This document shows, piece by piece, positions 41,501 through 48,375 of a stretch of 64,000 nucleotides of DNA. A model generated the notes under the pieces. It searched no databases, had not been told where the DNA came from, and saw only the letters and a program-made list of their open reading frames with translations. How positions within the stretch are numbered: position 1 is the stretch's first letter; every line of letters begins with the position of its first letter. Both the position numbers and the translations under genes were made by a program. This DNA comes from Streblospio benedicti (Eukaryota > Annelida > Polychaeta > Spionida > Spionidae): assembly GCA_019095985.1 (NCBI GenBank), contig CM032667.1:41378861-41442860 (forward strand), in the 5' to 3' direction.

Positions 41501-44500
41501 CAGGTGACGTCCTGTGCTCACTTATTTTTAGAGGGCTACACCCTTTGTATTCATCAAGTAAGAGACGTAAAGGTAACTTTAGAATGATGTGTGGTTGGAA
41601 GCAATGGAAGTGTATGCTTGTAAAAAATGTGCAATAAATTGTGCCAATCAATTTTTATTTGTTTGTACTTGCTATACAAAAGTAATAGAACATCTCATGC
41701 TATCTTCACTGGAGAAGACTGGCATTGGTCTCTTATACAACTATTCTGGTCCTACGCAGCATTAATTATCCAGCATACGGTCTGTTTTTAATTTATTTGA
41801 CCATTCATTTGATTCTCTGTCATCTTCACTGCCATATTGGCCTTTACATTGCTTTTTTGTCAAAGCTACTATTAAGAAAAAGGCTTTCACGATAGACACA
41901 CCTTGACGTTTTGAGTGAGCAAGGTCCTGGCTCCCATCGAGTCCCTGACGACAACTTTCACCATGAGCATGTGGTTGAGGGAAGCGTTCCCAGCAGGGAA
42001 AAAGCGCGGCAGAAGGTATGCCAGTGGGCCTTGGTACAGCAGCAGGCCTGATGGCACAATGCGGAGAACAATAATAATGATCATATGTGAAAAGGTCAAG
42101 CTGTGCAGTTCCATTTCAATATTTGAAGTGAATCCATATTAAAAAGTTGTATATTTTATATGAATAGTAACACAAACAATGACGTATAATTTTAAGAAAA
42201 ACAAATGAAGACGAACCAAGCTCTTCATGTGGGTTGGTGCTAGTGTAGAAGCTATATGTGAGTGGCAGATCATCATCAGTGAAGTCCTTGGCGTAAATGT
42301 TAAAGTAGTCACCTGTACTGCCCACCTATAGATAGAGAGATACTTTTATAAATCTTAAATTCTTTTCTTAAAAAGAAGAAATAATTGTACAATTACGAGA
42401 GAAGAAAACCTTGTCACGTCAAACTTAAACACAAGTATGCCTGCAAAGAAGCAATAGGATGTATCCTGTGCATTCTGGAAATTTCTTTCATTTAACCAAT
42501 CTATTAACATATCTAGAGTAATTGAAATACCAGCTGGGTATGAATGCACCAAAACATGTGTAGGAGAAATGTTAAGGAATGATTTTTGTCAGATGTAACT
42601 TCAACGTGCGCATAGGAAGCTGCCTATCTTGGTCATGTCGAATGGGATGTTTGCAGTTAGAACGGTATGTCTGGCGAAAATCATTTGATGATATAACATC
42701 ACATGACCTTGTGTTTTAGTTAACAAGACGGTATAATCTTTTTAAAGGTGTAATAAATATTAACATGCAGAATATACATCTTACTAGCATTATCTTTAAA
42801 CATGTTTTGTAAATCATTTATTTTTACTTAAACTTTACAAAAGAATTCAGTATCAAGATAAAGATAGTATTTATAAATCTGCTAAACTTGTGCACAACTT
42901 ATAAAGAAAACTCAAGTAATAGATCACAGAGAACCTGATGGTCATTATTGGTCGATAAAATAGATTGCACTGCTTTCAGAGAGGTCGTCTGTTCGCTAAA
43001 CAAAGTTCAGAAAGTCTCTTGAGAGGTTCTAGCAAATCGATTCAGAATACTAAAACATCATCTATTGAAGAGACAACCATTTATAATAATGGATAAGCTC
43101 TGTGCATGCTATCAAACTTTAAATCCCTCACCATCTAACGACATGTAGGAGTCCACACGTAGGTCTCCATGGGTGGGAATATGAAAAACGTCTATTTCTA
43201 AATTATCTAATGCTTATTCATTGCCAAAATAGGGGTGGGCGTAAGGTTCGAACTGGGGCCATAAGGGATTTTTTTTTCAATTTGATATAAGCCACACAAA
43301 AGCACTTTTTAAAAAAAAAATGCCCAGGGGCCTTAATAAGTGAATATACGGAAAAATTTAGCCACTCAGCAGTGTTGCTGCAGAGGGATTACCTGAGGAT
43401 ATACAACAAGTCGTCCCGGTTGTGGAGGGAGAGCCGTCTGCAGTGTGTACTCTGCCTCAGCTGTTATGCGCTTGCAGTCTGCTCGCTGCACTGCAAAGTT
43501 GTAGGGCTCAAATAAAACCACTCGTAATATGGCTCCAAGTTGTCTCAGTAGAGAGGTGGTCTCTTTTAAATGGGAAATTGAAGTTAGTGGTTTCTTTATG
43601 AGGAAAAAAGATATTATCATTGACGTGGTCTCTTTATAGAGGTTGTATCAATTATTGGTCAGTCGCTGTTGTAACTAGTTTACGCTGGCAAAAAAGGTGT
43701 GCTTTGTCAGAATCGGTTTTGCTCTTCTTTCTTATTGAGATGCACAAAGAAGACAAAATATTTATTACTATTGGTTGACACATCAACAAAATACTAAACT
43801 GGGTTGGGTTAATATCACTCACATAAGTTAAATCAAAATAGGGAATTATATTATCATTTATTCCTATGTGATCCAAGATATGTTAATCCAAGTCTGTAAT
43901 TTTTTTGCTAATTTTTTACCAGAAATTAATTTTTACACTTGAGTCCTATGATGTTCCTTGAATCAAATGTTAAATCTTCTATAAATGCATAATCATTGTA
44001 TCAGTAACTTTTTTGAAATTAAAAATCAACTATCACTGACAGTAATGTGAGTGTGTACCTTTGACCCTGAACGTATACGTGGTGTTGTCCTCAAGCACGC
44101 GTTTCCTCAACACAAGCCTCTTTTTGGAGTAGTGGGTTGTACTCTTGTCAAGCACGATGCTGGTGTTCAAAACCTACAGCAGCATGTTCAATTATCTGGT
44201 TTATAAAGTGCATATTTGATATTCATTTTAGTTTGGTTGTCATATGTTATCTTCACCGCGGTAAAGCCATGGGGGTTATTCAGGTTCACCCAAACAAAAT
44301 GGAGGTATAGTCTCTTGAATCAAATGTTTTCCTGTTTATTCTATAATACTGTTTCGCTGAACGACTATCATCAATATCACATGAGATGACACAGTAGCTT
44401 CACCCGTAAGTCAGTACACACGCATTTCCCGCATGAAGTCATTGATCTTTTTTTTTCTCTTGGATTTTAATTATATTTTTGTTATTTATGAAGTTTGTGC

Positions 44501-47500
44501 CTTTTCTGATGGCCTCTACATCAGCAACTACCACAGGTGGTGAGTGACTCTGTGTGTACCAGAGGTACTCACTCTCTATGAGAGGTCGACTTTTTTTGTT
44601 TAAATTTATTTGTGTGAATAATCCTTTGTAGGATTGTATTTTATAATTTATTTTGATGGATGTGATGTATATTGGATATACTACAATGAAAATTTAATAT
44701 TTTTTTTTTTTTTATCTGGGGGATGCTTTTTCTAACTGACCTCTCTACTAAAATCCGGTACTCGCAGGTGATTTGCGTTGCACAATTGCACCCTCAACGA
44801 AATATGCGTTCACAGTGAACAGTTGTTACACGTCATACCAGTCGAATAACGAAAAAGTGGGTCATATAAAGATATAACAGCAATCCTCTTTCAATAGAAA
44901 AGAATGTTTATTGATGCATGTTGATTTCAATAATATCATTTACAAATTTACATTATAAACATGCAGTCTTTAGGACATTATATATACGATTATTCTGAAA
45001 CAAGTCTTACAGCAAAGTGATTATATTCATCTTTAGAATAGATTAAAACATAACGTTCTCATGTCCACTTTTGTTCTCGTGATAATATGATACAAACTTG
45101 TTAAAAAATGTATTTCGTCAGTTCCACAGATGCTTTATGATCCATTGAATTCAACAAAACCAAATACGACGCTGAAACATTACTTGCTTTCCAAATATTT
45201 CATTTGGGAACGACCTCGATCACAGTTGATGACGTCACGGAAGGATATGAACTATTTTTTGTGAGTGTCAATCTAGGAGATTGATCACTACATGAGAACG
45301 TTATGATATAAATTATTTATTATAAAAACAGAAGCAGACACTCGTTGAGTGTGAGAGATATTGGTACGGGTAATAATGACAACGCAGGATGTGTTGAAAA
45401 TCTTTCCCAGATTAGGGACATCTTGGCGTCACTACCCGCCATGATAGATTCGTCGGTGACACGAATGCTGAAAGGGAAAAACACTGTTGAAACGTCAGAT
45501 GATGCCAGCGAGCATGAGGATGGGTCGTCTGAAAACTCTAGGGACTTATCACAGGATATTGTCTATGAATCTGGATGGAATTAGAAATCTGTTTAACAAG
45601 CTGGCTGAGACACAGATACGAACAGTGTTTTTCATCACACGATCACTGAATTAGAAGAATTCTTCAAAAGCGACGAGACCACGGGAGTCAACATTGACGA
45701 GTTTGGCACAAATCATTTCTTCTGGACTCCGAGCGAAACCAGTTAAAAGTCACTTGAAGAACATGATGACCAACCTGGCGAATCTTTAAGAGTGCCAACA
45801 ACAAATGAAGATGTGAACTAAATAAAGGGGCTATGATCGTCAACGGCTCAGTACAGAAACTGCAAAGGATGATCTCCATGGCAATGTGTATTATTGTAAG
45901 ATTGGTGGATGGCATTGGAAATATTGGCAGTCAACCAATGAAACCTATTGAGAAATACCTTGAAGAGTTTCTTGATGCTGATGCCTTAGCCCAGCTTTCA
46001 GCTACCTATCACAAGTGAGAAAAGATATTATAAGAAATGTGACCTTAAAGAAGTCACAAAGCTTTGTAATTGGAAGACTCCAATGGGAACAGAGCAGCTA
46101 TTTGACTGCAATGTGACTAAGACACTTAGAGAGAACAGCCGTAAGATCAGATATCAGAGAACATCTACATTGGCAAATAGACGTTTCAGGTAGGTTTTTT
46201 TGTTCATATTATGTGGGTGAGATATATTGGTCAGACAGGAGTTGGTAGGACACGAGATCAGGCCAACCCGCGCCATCTTAAATAAACTAAAACTAATAGG
46301 ACTTTCGGAACCGCTCGTATTTATGGTAAGTACGAGTTCACCATTGGTGAAAACCGTTTGAAACAGTCTAATTTTGTACACACGACTTGTGAACTTGGAG
46401 CTCCAGGGAGCACTAAGAGATGCTGGTGCGCATGGGCACAGGTTGACAAAAATAGCAACAAATACAGTCGACAGACAGTAAGTTTGTTGTTGATTTAATT
46501 TATTAGCATCTTGATCCGTAATATTATAAGTAAAAATATATTATTATGAAATATGGATGGTTCATGTTGTGTTTCTTGTGCATCTTCAATAATAGCAGCA
46601 ATTAAAATTACTACTGATACTACGACCTTTTAAAATGCTCACGGAACCTGTCAAATGAATCGGCGATTAATCGAAATTGTCAAAATTGAACGAGATGCTG
46701 AATGTATCTTTATTTTTAATGGTAAAAATAAGAAACTAGACCGTCTCCTGAAAGTGGATTGTAAATGTGAAAATGTTCTGATGAAAAACGTAAGAGCTAT
46801 AAAGGATCATATTTCTCTGACAATTGAAGACTTAGACCCCACGGTGAATAACACGTAAAATGCATGGCTGGCACTCAGGGGTATCATAGTGAATTTTCCT
46901 CAGGCTCCCAGAGGGTTAAAGAATAAGCATTTGTCTGGTATATGATAAATTTCCAAAATGGAAGATCTATGTGTCTGGGATTAAACGTAAGCTAAATATC
47001 AGAGAGTATTTTTTCATTGTTTTTGAAATGACGAGTGCCTTAAGACACATTTGTATAATTAACGCTTTCTCTATATCAATAAGAGTTAGAAATATTATAT
47101 ATGCATCTACACTGTAAAAAGGACTATCTGTTCTTTGTAATGGTATATTACACATTCCATATATCATCAAACACAACTTGTATATGAGGCCCCAAACAAT
47201 CAAGAAAATCATGCTCTGTTGAATGACACAGAATTCACCCTGAACGAATTCAAAGTGGTGTTTTTCAAACAGATTTTTATAACAAAAAGCTACTCGTTGT
47301 GCAATGCCATCATACATGGTCGGAAAGCTGAGATTTCAAGCTTTCCAATGGTATACGATGTTCTTTCCCCCTTTGAGTGAGCCTAAATCATGAAAATCCA
47401 GGCCTCGTCCCATGCACTAATATACAATTTTTTAACAGCAGTTTTATTGTTTTAGAAAGTTGGTTTGGGAGGTCTGGTTTACACAAGTTTGTGCATGTTT

Positions 47501-48375
47501 GCAACTTGTCAGGATTTGACTCTAAAGTTCTCATGTGATACCAACGATAGCCTTTCAGTGAAACAATTTACAAATTAAAAGAGGACTTACTGAACTTTGA
47601 TTGTAATTCTACATGTTGAGCTGAACGACGAGAAGGGATCACATGCCCAACCCTGATCTCCTCTCCCTTCAGTTTTTTAGCTCATCTCTGCTGGTGATCC
47701 TCCTCTTTCCTATCCTTCCAAGTTCTGAACTCTTAAGACTGACTTCCGGGTGAAGCTCTTGCGTCATCTCATGTGATCCCTCCTCGTCGTTCAGCTCAAC
47801 AGAATCACAAAAGTTCGGTAAGTCCTCCGTTAATTTGTAAATTTTGTGGTACTAAAATTCATGGTCAGGTATGCGTCAATACTAAGCATGTACAAACTAG
47901 AAGAAAACATTTGATTCGACAAACTGTGCTCAATCTTTGTTGGGGTGATTCCAGAGTAGCCCGTTTTTACAACGGTGATCTTATAACATAATCATGCCAA
48001 CAGGTTATTTCAGTAGACTTGCACTATGCATGGATTTTTCTTTCTTTTTTTTCCTTTTTTTCTTTTTTATTTCAATAGGCAAGTACAAGAATTGTACATT
48101 TATTAATTTTTCAAAATGCTGTCTAAAGCAAATGTACATACAAAAGTCACAAATAAAGGCAGGTATTTCTTGTAGATGCACACTTATTCCTAGAGTAAAC
48201 ATAATTTTTTTTTTGTCTTCATCTAATTACTGACTGGTGTACATTCTAGATCATATATAATGGACCTACCTGCCAGCTGTAAGTGAAATGATGAGCAAAG
48301 TAGCAGTTTTCACACATTACAGTCAACTCCAGCCAGCTGGTCACATCCATCAACTCCCCACAATTAAAGTCACAC
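5196..48375 (-). CDS. Polycystin-1-family gene (PKD1-like/PKDREJ/REJ type), 54 exons, 5' end missing
   Basis: A single minus-strand gene fills this interval. I placed 54 exons by reading both splice sites and checking that the codon phase carries over. The joined product is about 2,400 residues. In order it shows a REJ-like ectodomain, a GAIN region ending in a GPS motif, TM1, a PLAT/LH2 domain, TM2-TM5, a long cytoplasmic loop, and the PKD channel module (S1, TOP domain, S2-S6), then a charged tail. This order is diagnostic of polycystin-1 relatives, the eleven-helix receptors that pair with TRPP channels and include the sea-urchin sperm REJ proteins and vertebrate PKD1, PKD1L1-3 and PKDREJ. 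No PKD repeats, lectin or WSC domain appear, but the gene runs off past 48,375, so they may lie outside. Which paralogue it is cannot be said. Exon blocks are listed separately. Four junctions do not close in frame (E33/E34, within E35, E40/E41, E48/E49), so either small exons are missing, the assembly has indels, or the gene has begun to decay. Confidence 0.9.
5839..10711 (-). CDS. Polycystin-like gene, exons E48-E53: S2-S6 of the channel module
   Basis: Exons: 10,495-10,711 (S2 and S3, [19 protein letters not shown] and [17 protein letters not shown]); 8,262-8,447 (S4 region, [20 protein letters not shown] then [10 protein letters not shown]); 7,167-7,265; 6,473-6,573 (pore-side [13 protein letters not shown]); 6,140-6,283 (S6, [20 protein letters not shown]); 5,839-5,950 ([16 protein letters not shown] then DFEKQME). 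E49 to E54 close in phase. E48 ends in phase 2 while E49 starts in phase 0, one base out. As in other polycystin-1 proteins the pore loop differs from that of PKD2, so it may act as a non-conducting partner; that is inference. Confidence 0.9.
6627..6690. repeat. 29-bp inverted repeat (hairpin) in an intron
   Basis: Arms 6,627-6,655 and 6,662-6,690 are complementary with a single mismatch, and the loop is six bases. It sits in the intron between E51 and E50. It would form a strong hairpin in the transcript. Origin unknown; it is too short to call a transposon. Confidence 0.85.
7470..7690 (+). other. Short open fragment of unknown origin in an intron
   Basis: On the plus strand, about 7,493-7,672 reads openly for about 58 residues ([20 protein letters not shown] ...), opposite to the host gene. 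I do not recognise it. It looks like a scrap of a transposon protein, because it is coding-like in composition and sits inside an intron with no splice sites in line. Confidence 0.25.
8494..8684. mobile_element. MITE-like hairpin element
   Basis: ctggtgggttag at about 8,499 and its complement at about 8,668 mark the ends, and similarity continues inward along both arms (for example atggatgtc against gacatccat), at roughly 75-80 percent identity. The whole 190 bp folds on itself. It carries no coding sequence and lies just upstream of the E49 acceptor. Confidence 0.6.
8905..9300 (+). mobile_element. Penelope-derived mini-element with inverted arms
   Basis: The arm at about 8,913-9,010 (ggattgatta ... 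ccaggtggcaac) is repeated as its complement at about 9,169-9,290, with about 30 extra bases in the right arm. Between the arms, about 9,030-9,085 encodes [18 protein letters not shown], which is the extreme C-terminus of Penelope-like element proteins (after the GIY-YIG domain). So this is a short copy consisting of the last codons, the 3' untranslated part and two opposing arms. It lies in the intron between E49 and E48. Confidence 0.7.
9410..10390. repeat. GC-rich dispersed repeat
   Basis: This stretch has tracts unlike the surrounding intron: alternating gcgcgtagcgcgaag at about 9,468-9,500, gggggtccgggagaagcatgcccccc at about 9,512-9,541, and ggggccctctgggccc plus agagggggccccggg at about 10,311-10,376. 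The G-rich ends face each other in the way of a decayed transposon about 0.95 kb long. No coding region is recognised. Confidence 0.4.
10934..15648 (-). CDS. Polycystin-like gene, exons E41-E47: S1 and extracellular TOP domain
   Basis: Exons: 15,591-15,648; 14,845-14,943; 14,352-14,502; 13,879-13,989; 13,100-13,152; 12,691-12,828; 10,934-11,129. All phases agree. E41 is the S1 helix ([14 protein letters not shown]). E42-E47 make the TOP (polycystin) domain: [71 protein letters not shown] and [18 protein letters not shown]. These are the signature blocks of the TOP domain that caps the tetrameric TRPP channel. Donor for E47 is best placed at 10,933 (gtcagt), which closes the phase with E48. 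The introns here contain several small DNA elements. Confidence 0.92.
11511..12518. mobile_element. Tc1/mariner- or pogo-like non-autonomous element with TA target duplication
   Basis: Flanked by TA at 11,509-11,510 and 12,519-12,520. The terminal inverted repeats are about 33 bp: the left end starts ccgtatcccc and both contain attaaagcacatgtgctta. A second inner hairpin lies at about 12,436-12,487 (catcgaagatgtg and complement). No transposase is readable, so it depends on another copy for movement. It lies between E47 and E46. Confidence 0.75.
14514..14683. mobile_element. 170-bp pogo/Tigger-type MITE
   Basis: The element begins CAGTACAACCTC and ends GGAAGTTATACTG, with TA on each side (14,512-14,513 and 14,684-14,685). 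CAGT...ACTG ends with TA duplication are characteristic of pogo/Tigger elements. Degenerate tctctttaaagag-like tracts occur inside. A related run (tctcagtagagaggtggtctctttt) is present near 43,535-43,640, so a second, more decayed copy probably exists. Confidence 0.65.
15699..16688. mobile_element. Element with about 200-bp inverted ends and hammerhead-like motifs
   Basis: The left arm is about 15,699-15,905; its complement is at about 16,486-16,688; a third, shorter copy in the same orientation as the right arm lies at 15,908-16,031. The right arm contains CTGAAGA (16,544-16,550), then a small stem (gacac tatt gtgtt), then GAAAC (16,566-16,570), the core order of a hammerhead ribozyme. The middle contains repeats of ttccctgatttt (16,070-16,140, 16,330-16,480). 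No protein is encoded. It lies between E41 and E40, just where one host exon appears to be missing. Confidence 0.65.
16066..16480. repeat. Degenerate tandem repeat of ttccctgatttt
   Basis: About ten irregular copies of a 12-bp unit (ttccctgatttt, with variants) occur in two clusters, 16,070-16,140 and 16,370-16,470. A similar short run is found at about 11,430-11,480 (aaattccctgatgcttccctgac). This is a common satellite-like filler in this genome, apparently carried inside transposons. Confidence 0.6.
16944..19580 (-). CDS. Polycystin-like gene, exons E36-E40: TM4 and TM5
   Basis: Exons: 19,531-19,580; 19,043-19,136; 18,342-18,516; 18,147-18,231; 16,944-17,063. Phases agree between all five. 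E36-E37 read [14 protein letters not shown] then [18 protein letters not shown]38 begins [18 protein letters not shown], the very conserved start of TM4 in polycystin-1 proteins, followed by [15 protein letters not shown] and LIQPLK; E39 carries TM5 ([13 protein letters not shown]). E40 is a cytoplasmic linker ([25 protein letters not shown]) that leads to S1 of the channel module. E40 ends in phase 1 but E41 starts with one base of a codon, so a short exon of about 15 residues is probably missing between them, in the 1.3-kb intron that holds a MITE. Confidence 0.88.
17795..18105 (+). mobile_element. tRNA-derived SINE
   Basis: The head reads gtggcctagtgg (A-box-like, about 17,806-17,817) and, about 30 bp on, ggtttgattct (B-box-like, about 17,846-17,856), the internal RNA polymerase III promoter of a tRNA. 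A tRNA-unrelated body follows, and the 3' end is a short tandem run of acattt (18,084-18,104). Length is about 310 bp. Part of the body (gggtctggtggtgagcgttgagcaaact) recurs, diverged, at about 56,268-56,310, so it is a family. Confidence 0.8.
18563..18897. repeat. Perfect 54-bp inverted repeat next to a short direct repeat
   Basis: Arms 18,767-18,820 and 18,844-18,897 are exact complements, with a 23-bp loop. gttgaaaaaatagg occurs just before the left arm (about 18,756) and again at about 18,563. The perfection of the arms shows that the hairpin formed recently, by copying during replication or as a young mobile element. The sequence after it (18,900-19,030) looks like half of a pogo-type element. 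Confidence 0.85.
20073..20326 (-). CDS. Polycystin-like gene, exon E35: Ser/Lys-rich loop with internal tandem duplication
   Basis: The exon has a strong acceptor (a ten-base polypyrimidine run then ctag beside 20,326) and a gtaag donor at 20,072. It contains two adjacent copies of one segment: 20,214-20,306 (93 bp) and 20,120-20,213 (94 bp), nearly identical. They encode Ser/Lys-rich sequence ([16 protein letters not shown] and [16 protein letters not shown]). Entry from E34 fits the frame of the first copy, and exit to E36 fits the frame of the second copy, but the extra base in the second copy puts a TAG between them. So the exon as written does not read through. Either the copy number or one base is wrong in the assembly, or this allele makes a shortened protein. 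Confidence 0.65.
20341..20799 (+). mobile_element. Penelope-derived mini-element with inverted arms and 14-bp target duplication
   Basis: The insert 20,355-20,785 is flanked by exact copies of atgatttcatatca (20,341-20,354 and 20,786-20,799). Arms of about 120 bp (20,390-20,510 and 20,675-20,785) are complementary. Between them about 20,595-20,680 encodes [20 protein letters not shown] and DLPPICDPV, the end of a Penelope-like protein. Each arm carries a hammerhead-like core (20,704-20,740 on plus, 20,443-20,480 on minus). It has landed about 15 bp outside the acceptor of exon E35. Confidence 0.8.
20988..27788 (-). CDS. Polycystin-like gene, exons E27-E34: TM3 and disordered cytoplasmic loop with Gly/Pro repeats
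   Basis: Exons: 27,672-27,788 (TM3, [19 protein letters not shown]); 27,404-27,453; 27,067-27,119; 26,443-26,551; 25,774-26,259 (acceptor could also be at 26,264); 25,456-25,574; 25,132-25,208; 20,988-21,049. The loop is low in complexity: an acidic YEDEDEDN, a PLPPPTPPP stretch, an Arg-rich piece, then about 60 residues of Gly-Gly-Ser/Thr-Pro repeats including three copies of [12 protein letters not shown], then a Glu-rich run in E32. Such loops between TM3 and TM4 vary strongly among polycystins. E28 needs an internal acceptor to keep frame. E33 ends in phase 0 or 1 while E34 needs phase 2, so an exon may be missing in the 4-kb intron where a Penelope-like element sits. Confidence 0.75.
21705..25057. 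repeat. 78-bp direct repeat flanking the 22-24 kb Penelope-like insertion
   Basis: 21,705-21,782 and 24,980-25,057 are the same 78 bp (start agagctttaaag, end cacttca) with one difference. They lie 3.2 kb apart in the same orientation on either side of the Penelope-like element. This is too long for a normal target duplication. Confidence 0.85.
22210..24795 (+). mobile_element. Penelope-like retroelement, nearly full length, broken
   Basis: Inverted ends of about 60 bp close the element: gatggataccaatagaaacc near 22,233 is repeated as its complement near 24,755. The coding part, 22,540-23,930, shows reverse-transcriptase motifs in order: [38 protein letters not shown] and [11 protein letters not shown], then a connector, then the start of the GIY-YIG region (CPQCQYCYV) near 23,890. 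RT with C-terminal GIY-YIG defines Penelope-like elements. The 3' part (24,000-24,700) is not clearly coding. A hammerhead-like motif is on the minus strand at 22,271-22,309. The frame is interrupted a few times. The element sits in the E34-E33 intron. Confidence 0.88.
25774..26259 (-). repeat. 36-bp coding minisatellite in exon E31
   Basis: Within E31, about 26,055-26,165 is three tandem 36-bp units, each encoding [12 protein letters not shown]; diverged units extend on both sides. Synonymous differences between units show that the protein repeat is kept while the DNA drifts. Confidence 0.85.
28219..31108 (-). CDS. Polycystin-like gene, exons E21-E26: TM1, PLAT domain, TM2
   Basis: Exons: 30,935-31,108; 30,216-30,380; 29,757-29,872; 29,156-29,302; 28,625-28,774; 28,219-28,282. 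E21 holds the first membrane helix ([16 protein letters not shown]) followed by ARWKDNQD, the positive cytoplasmic start typical of polycystins. E22-E24 form a PLAT/LH2 beta-sandwich: [18 protein letters not shown], then [21 protein letters not shown] and [20 protein letters not shown]25 continues with [16 protein letters not shown], the conserved end of the polycystin PLAT, and enters TM2 ([18 protein letters not shown]). Phases agree throughout. In polycystin-1 this intracellular PLAT binds phosphoinositides and arrestin; that role here is inferred from family. Confidence 0.92.
31241..36967 (-). CDS. Polycystin-like gene, exons E13-E20: GAIN region and GPS cleavage motif
   Basis: Exons: 36,799-36,967; 33,999-34,132; 33,038-33,135; 32,744-32,854; 32,370-32,449; 32,152-32,261; 31,725-31,976; 31,241-31,330. 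Every junction closes in phase, and E12 joins E13 in phase 0. The last exon reads [12 protein letters not shown], the GPS signature: paired Cys, then His-Leu-Ser at the autoproteolysis site (cleavage between Leu and Ser). E19 carries [17 protein letters not shown], the Trp/Cys pattern that normally precedes the GPS. GAIN domains in adhesion GPCRs and polycystin-1 self-cleave here and the two parts stay associated. The His-Leu-Ser is intact, so cleavage is expected. The 2.7-kb intron between E13 and E14 contains a nested pair of Penelope-like elements. Confidence 0.88.
34880..36590 (+). mobile_element. Penelope-like retroelement fragment interrupted by a second one
   Basis: Inverted arms at about 34,930-34,975 and 36,542-36,588 (shared core aagcaaatattt.cactaagctttcaa) bound it. 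Coding parts at 35,050-35,117 ([12 protein letters not shown]) and 35,776-36,450 ([20 protein letters not shown], then [16 protein letters not shown] as the GIY-YIG piece) match the connector and endonuclease of Penelope-like elements. A segment tgatggaagttcatttatcc at 34,885-34,905 is the complement of the tail seen at about 4,735-4,755 in the first copy, so both belong to one family. It is broken. It lies in the E14-E13 intron. Confidence 0.8.
35105..35775. mobile_element. Penelope-derived hairpin element nested in another Penelope copy
   Basis: The insert 35,118-35,762 is flanked by exact copies of agtatcttaacta (35,105-35,117 and 35,763-35,775). Its two arms, about 35,118-35,370 and 35,490-35,735, are close complements and each encodes the same C-terminal Penelope motif ([20 protein letters not shown]), one on each strand. 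The middle, on the minus strand, adds [20 protein letters not shown], the end of the GIY-YIG domain. So it is a head-to-head partial copy of another Penelope family. Confidence 0.85.
37089..37306. mobile_element. MITE-like hairpin of about 220 bp
   Basis: Arms of about 75 bp, 37,089-37,162 and 37,226-37,306, are complementary at about 85-90 percent (for example ttaactgttttcgagacaga and its complement). The loop is about 60 bp. No coding content. It lies between E13 and E12. Confidence 0.75.
38054..48375 (-). CDS. Polycystin-like gene, exons E1-E12: REJ-like ectodomain
   Basis: Exons on the plus-strand scale: 48,270-48,375; 44,059-44,173; 43,393-43,490; 42,217-42,325; 41,902-42,047; 41,274-41,412; 41,091-41,182; 40,835-40,960; 40,048-40,223; 39,422-39,530; 39,199-39,255; 38,054-38,257. 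All eleven junctions close in phase. E1 is Cys-rich (CDFNCGEL, then [15 protein letters not shown]) and is followed by YTFRVKVQRAD and [17 protein letters not shown], the pattern of the REJ module of polycystin-1, which is made of Ig/FN3-like folds. E4-E5 contain YFNIYAKDF and [19 protein letters not shown]. Later exons are mostly helical and hydrophilic, with several N-glycosylation sequons (NVT, NGT). The region is extracellular. The intron between E1 and E2 is 4.1 kb and is loaded with transposon remnants. Confidence 0.85.
38600..38955. repeat. Direct duplication of an intronic segment of about 165 bp
   Basis: Two neighbouring units share gaagcgtgcattcttca / gaggcatgcattcttca, then atagtgaagtt, then the block ctaaaatccgattaca followed by attcataatc.tca.tcaaaat. 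They begin at about 38,610 and 38,785. The diverged state suggests an old tandem duplication or a simple satellite pair. It lies in the E12-E11 intron. Confidence 0.6.
44174..45300. other. Intron E2-E1, left part
   Basis: AT-rich, with a 13-bp poly-T run at about 44,700. An inverted pair aacgttctcatgt (about 45,054) and its complement (about 45,292) borders the next element. No exon is seen. Confidence 0.4.
45345..46200 (+). pseudogene. Fossil of a transposon ORF, perhaps a DIRS-like gag-type gene
   Basis: Plus-strand coding remnants run opposite to the host gene. The first part ([13 protein letters not shown]) is acidic and disordered; a later part ([20 protein letters not shown], then [16 protein letters not shown]) resembles an ORF often found in front of the polymerase in DIRS-type elements of invertebrates. 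This is recalled by pattern, not searched. It is old, with several breaks. Confidence 0.35.
47563..47850. mobile_element. MITE with about 80-bp terminal inverted repeats
   Basis: The left arm, about 47,563-47,645, and the right arm, about 47,769-47,850, are complements at high identity, with shared cores ttgagctgaacgacgag, gggatcacatg and aatttacaaattaa. The middle of about 120 bp is unrelated. No protein is encoded. It lies in the E2-E1 intron. Confidence 0.8.

Noticed and set aside
47773-47991. Possible zinc-finger protein ([11 protein letters not shown])
   Set aside because: It overlaps the right arm of a MITE, is very short, and has no partner exons.
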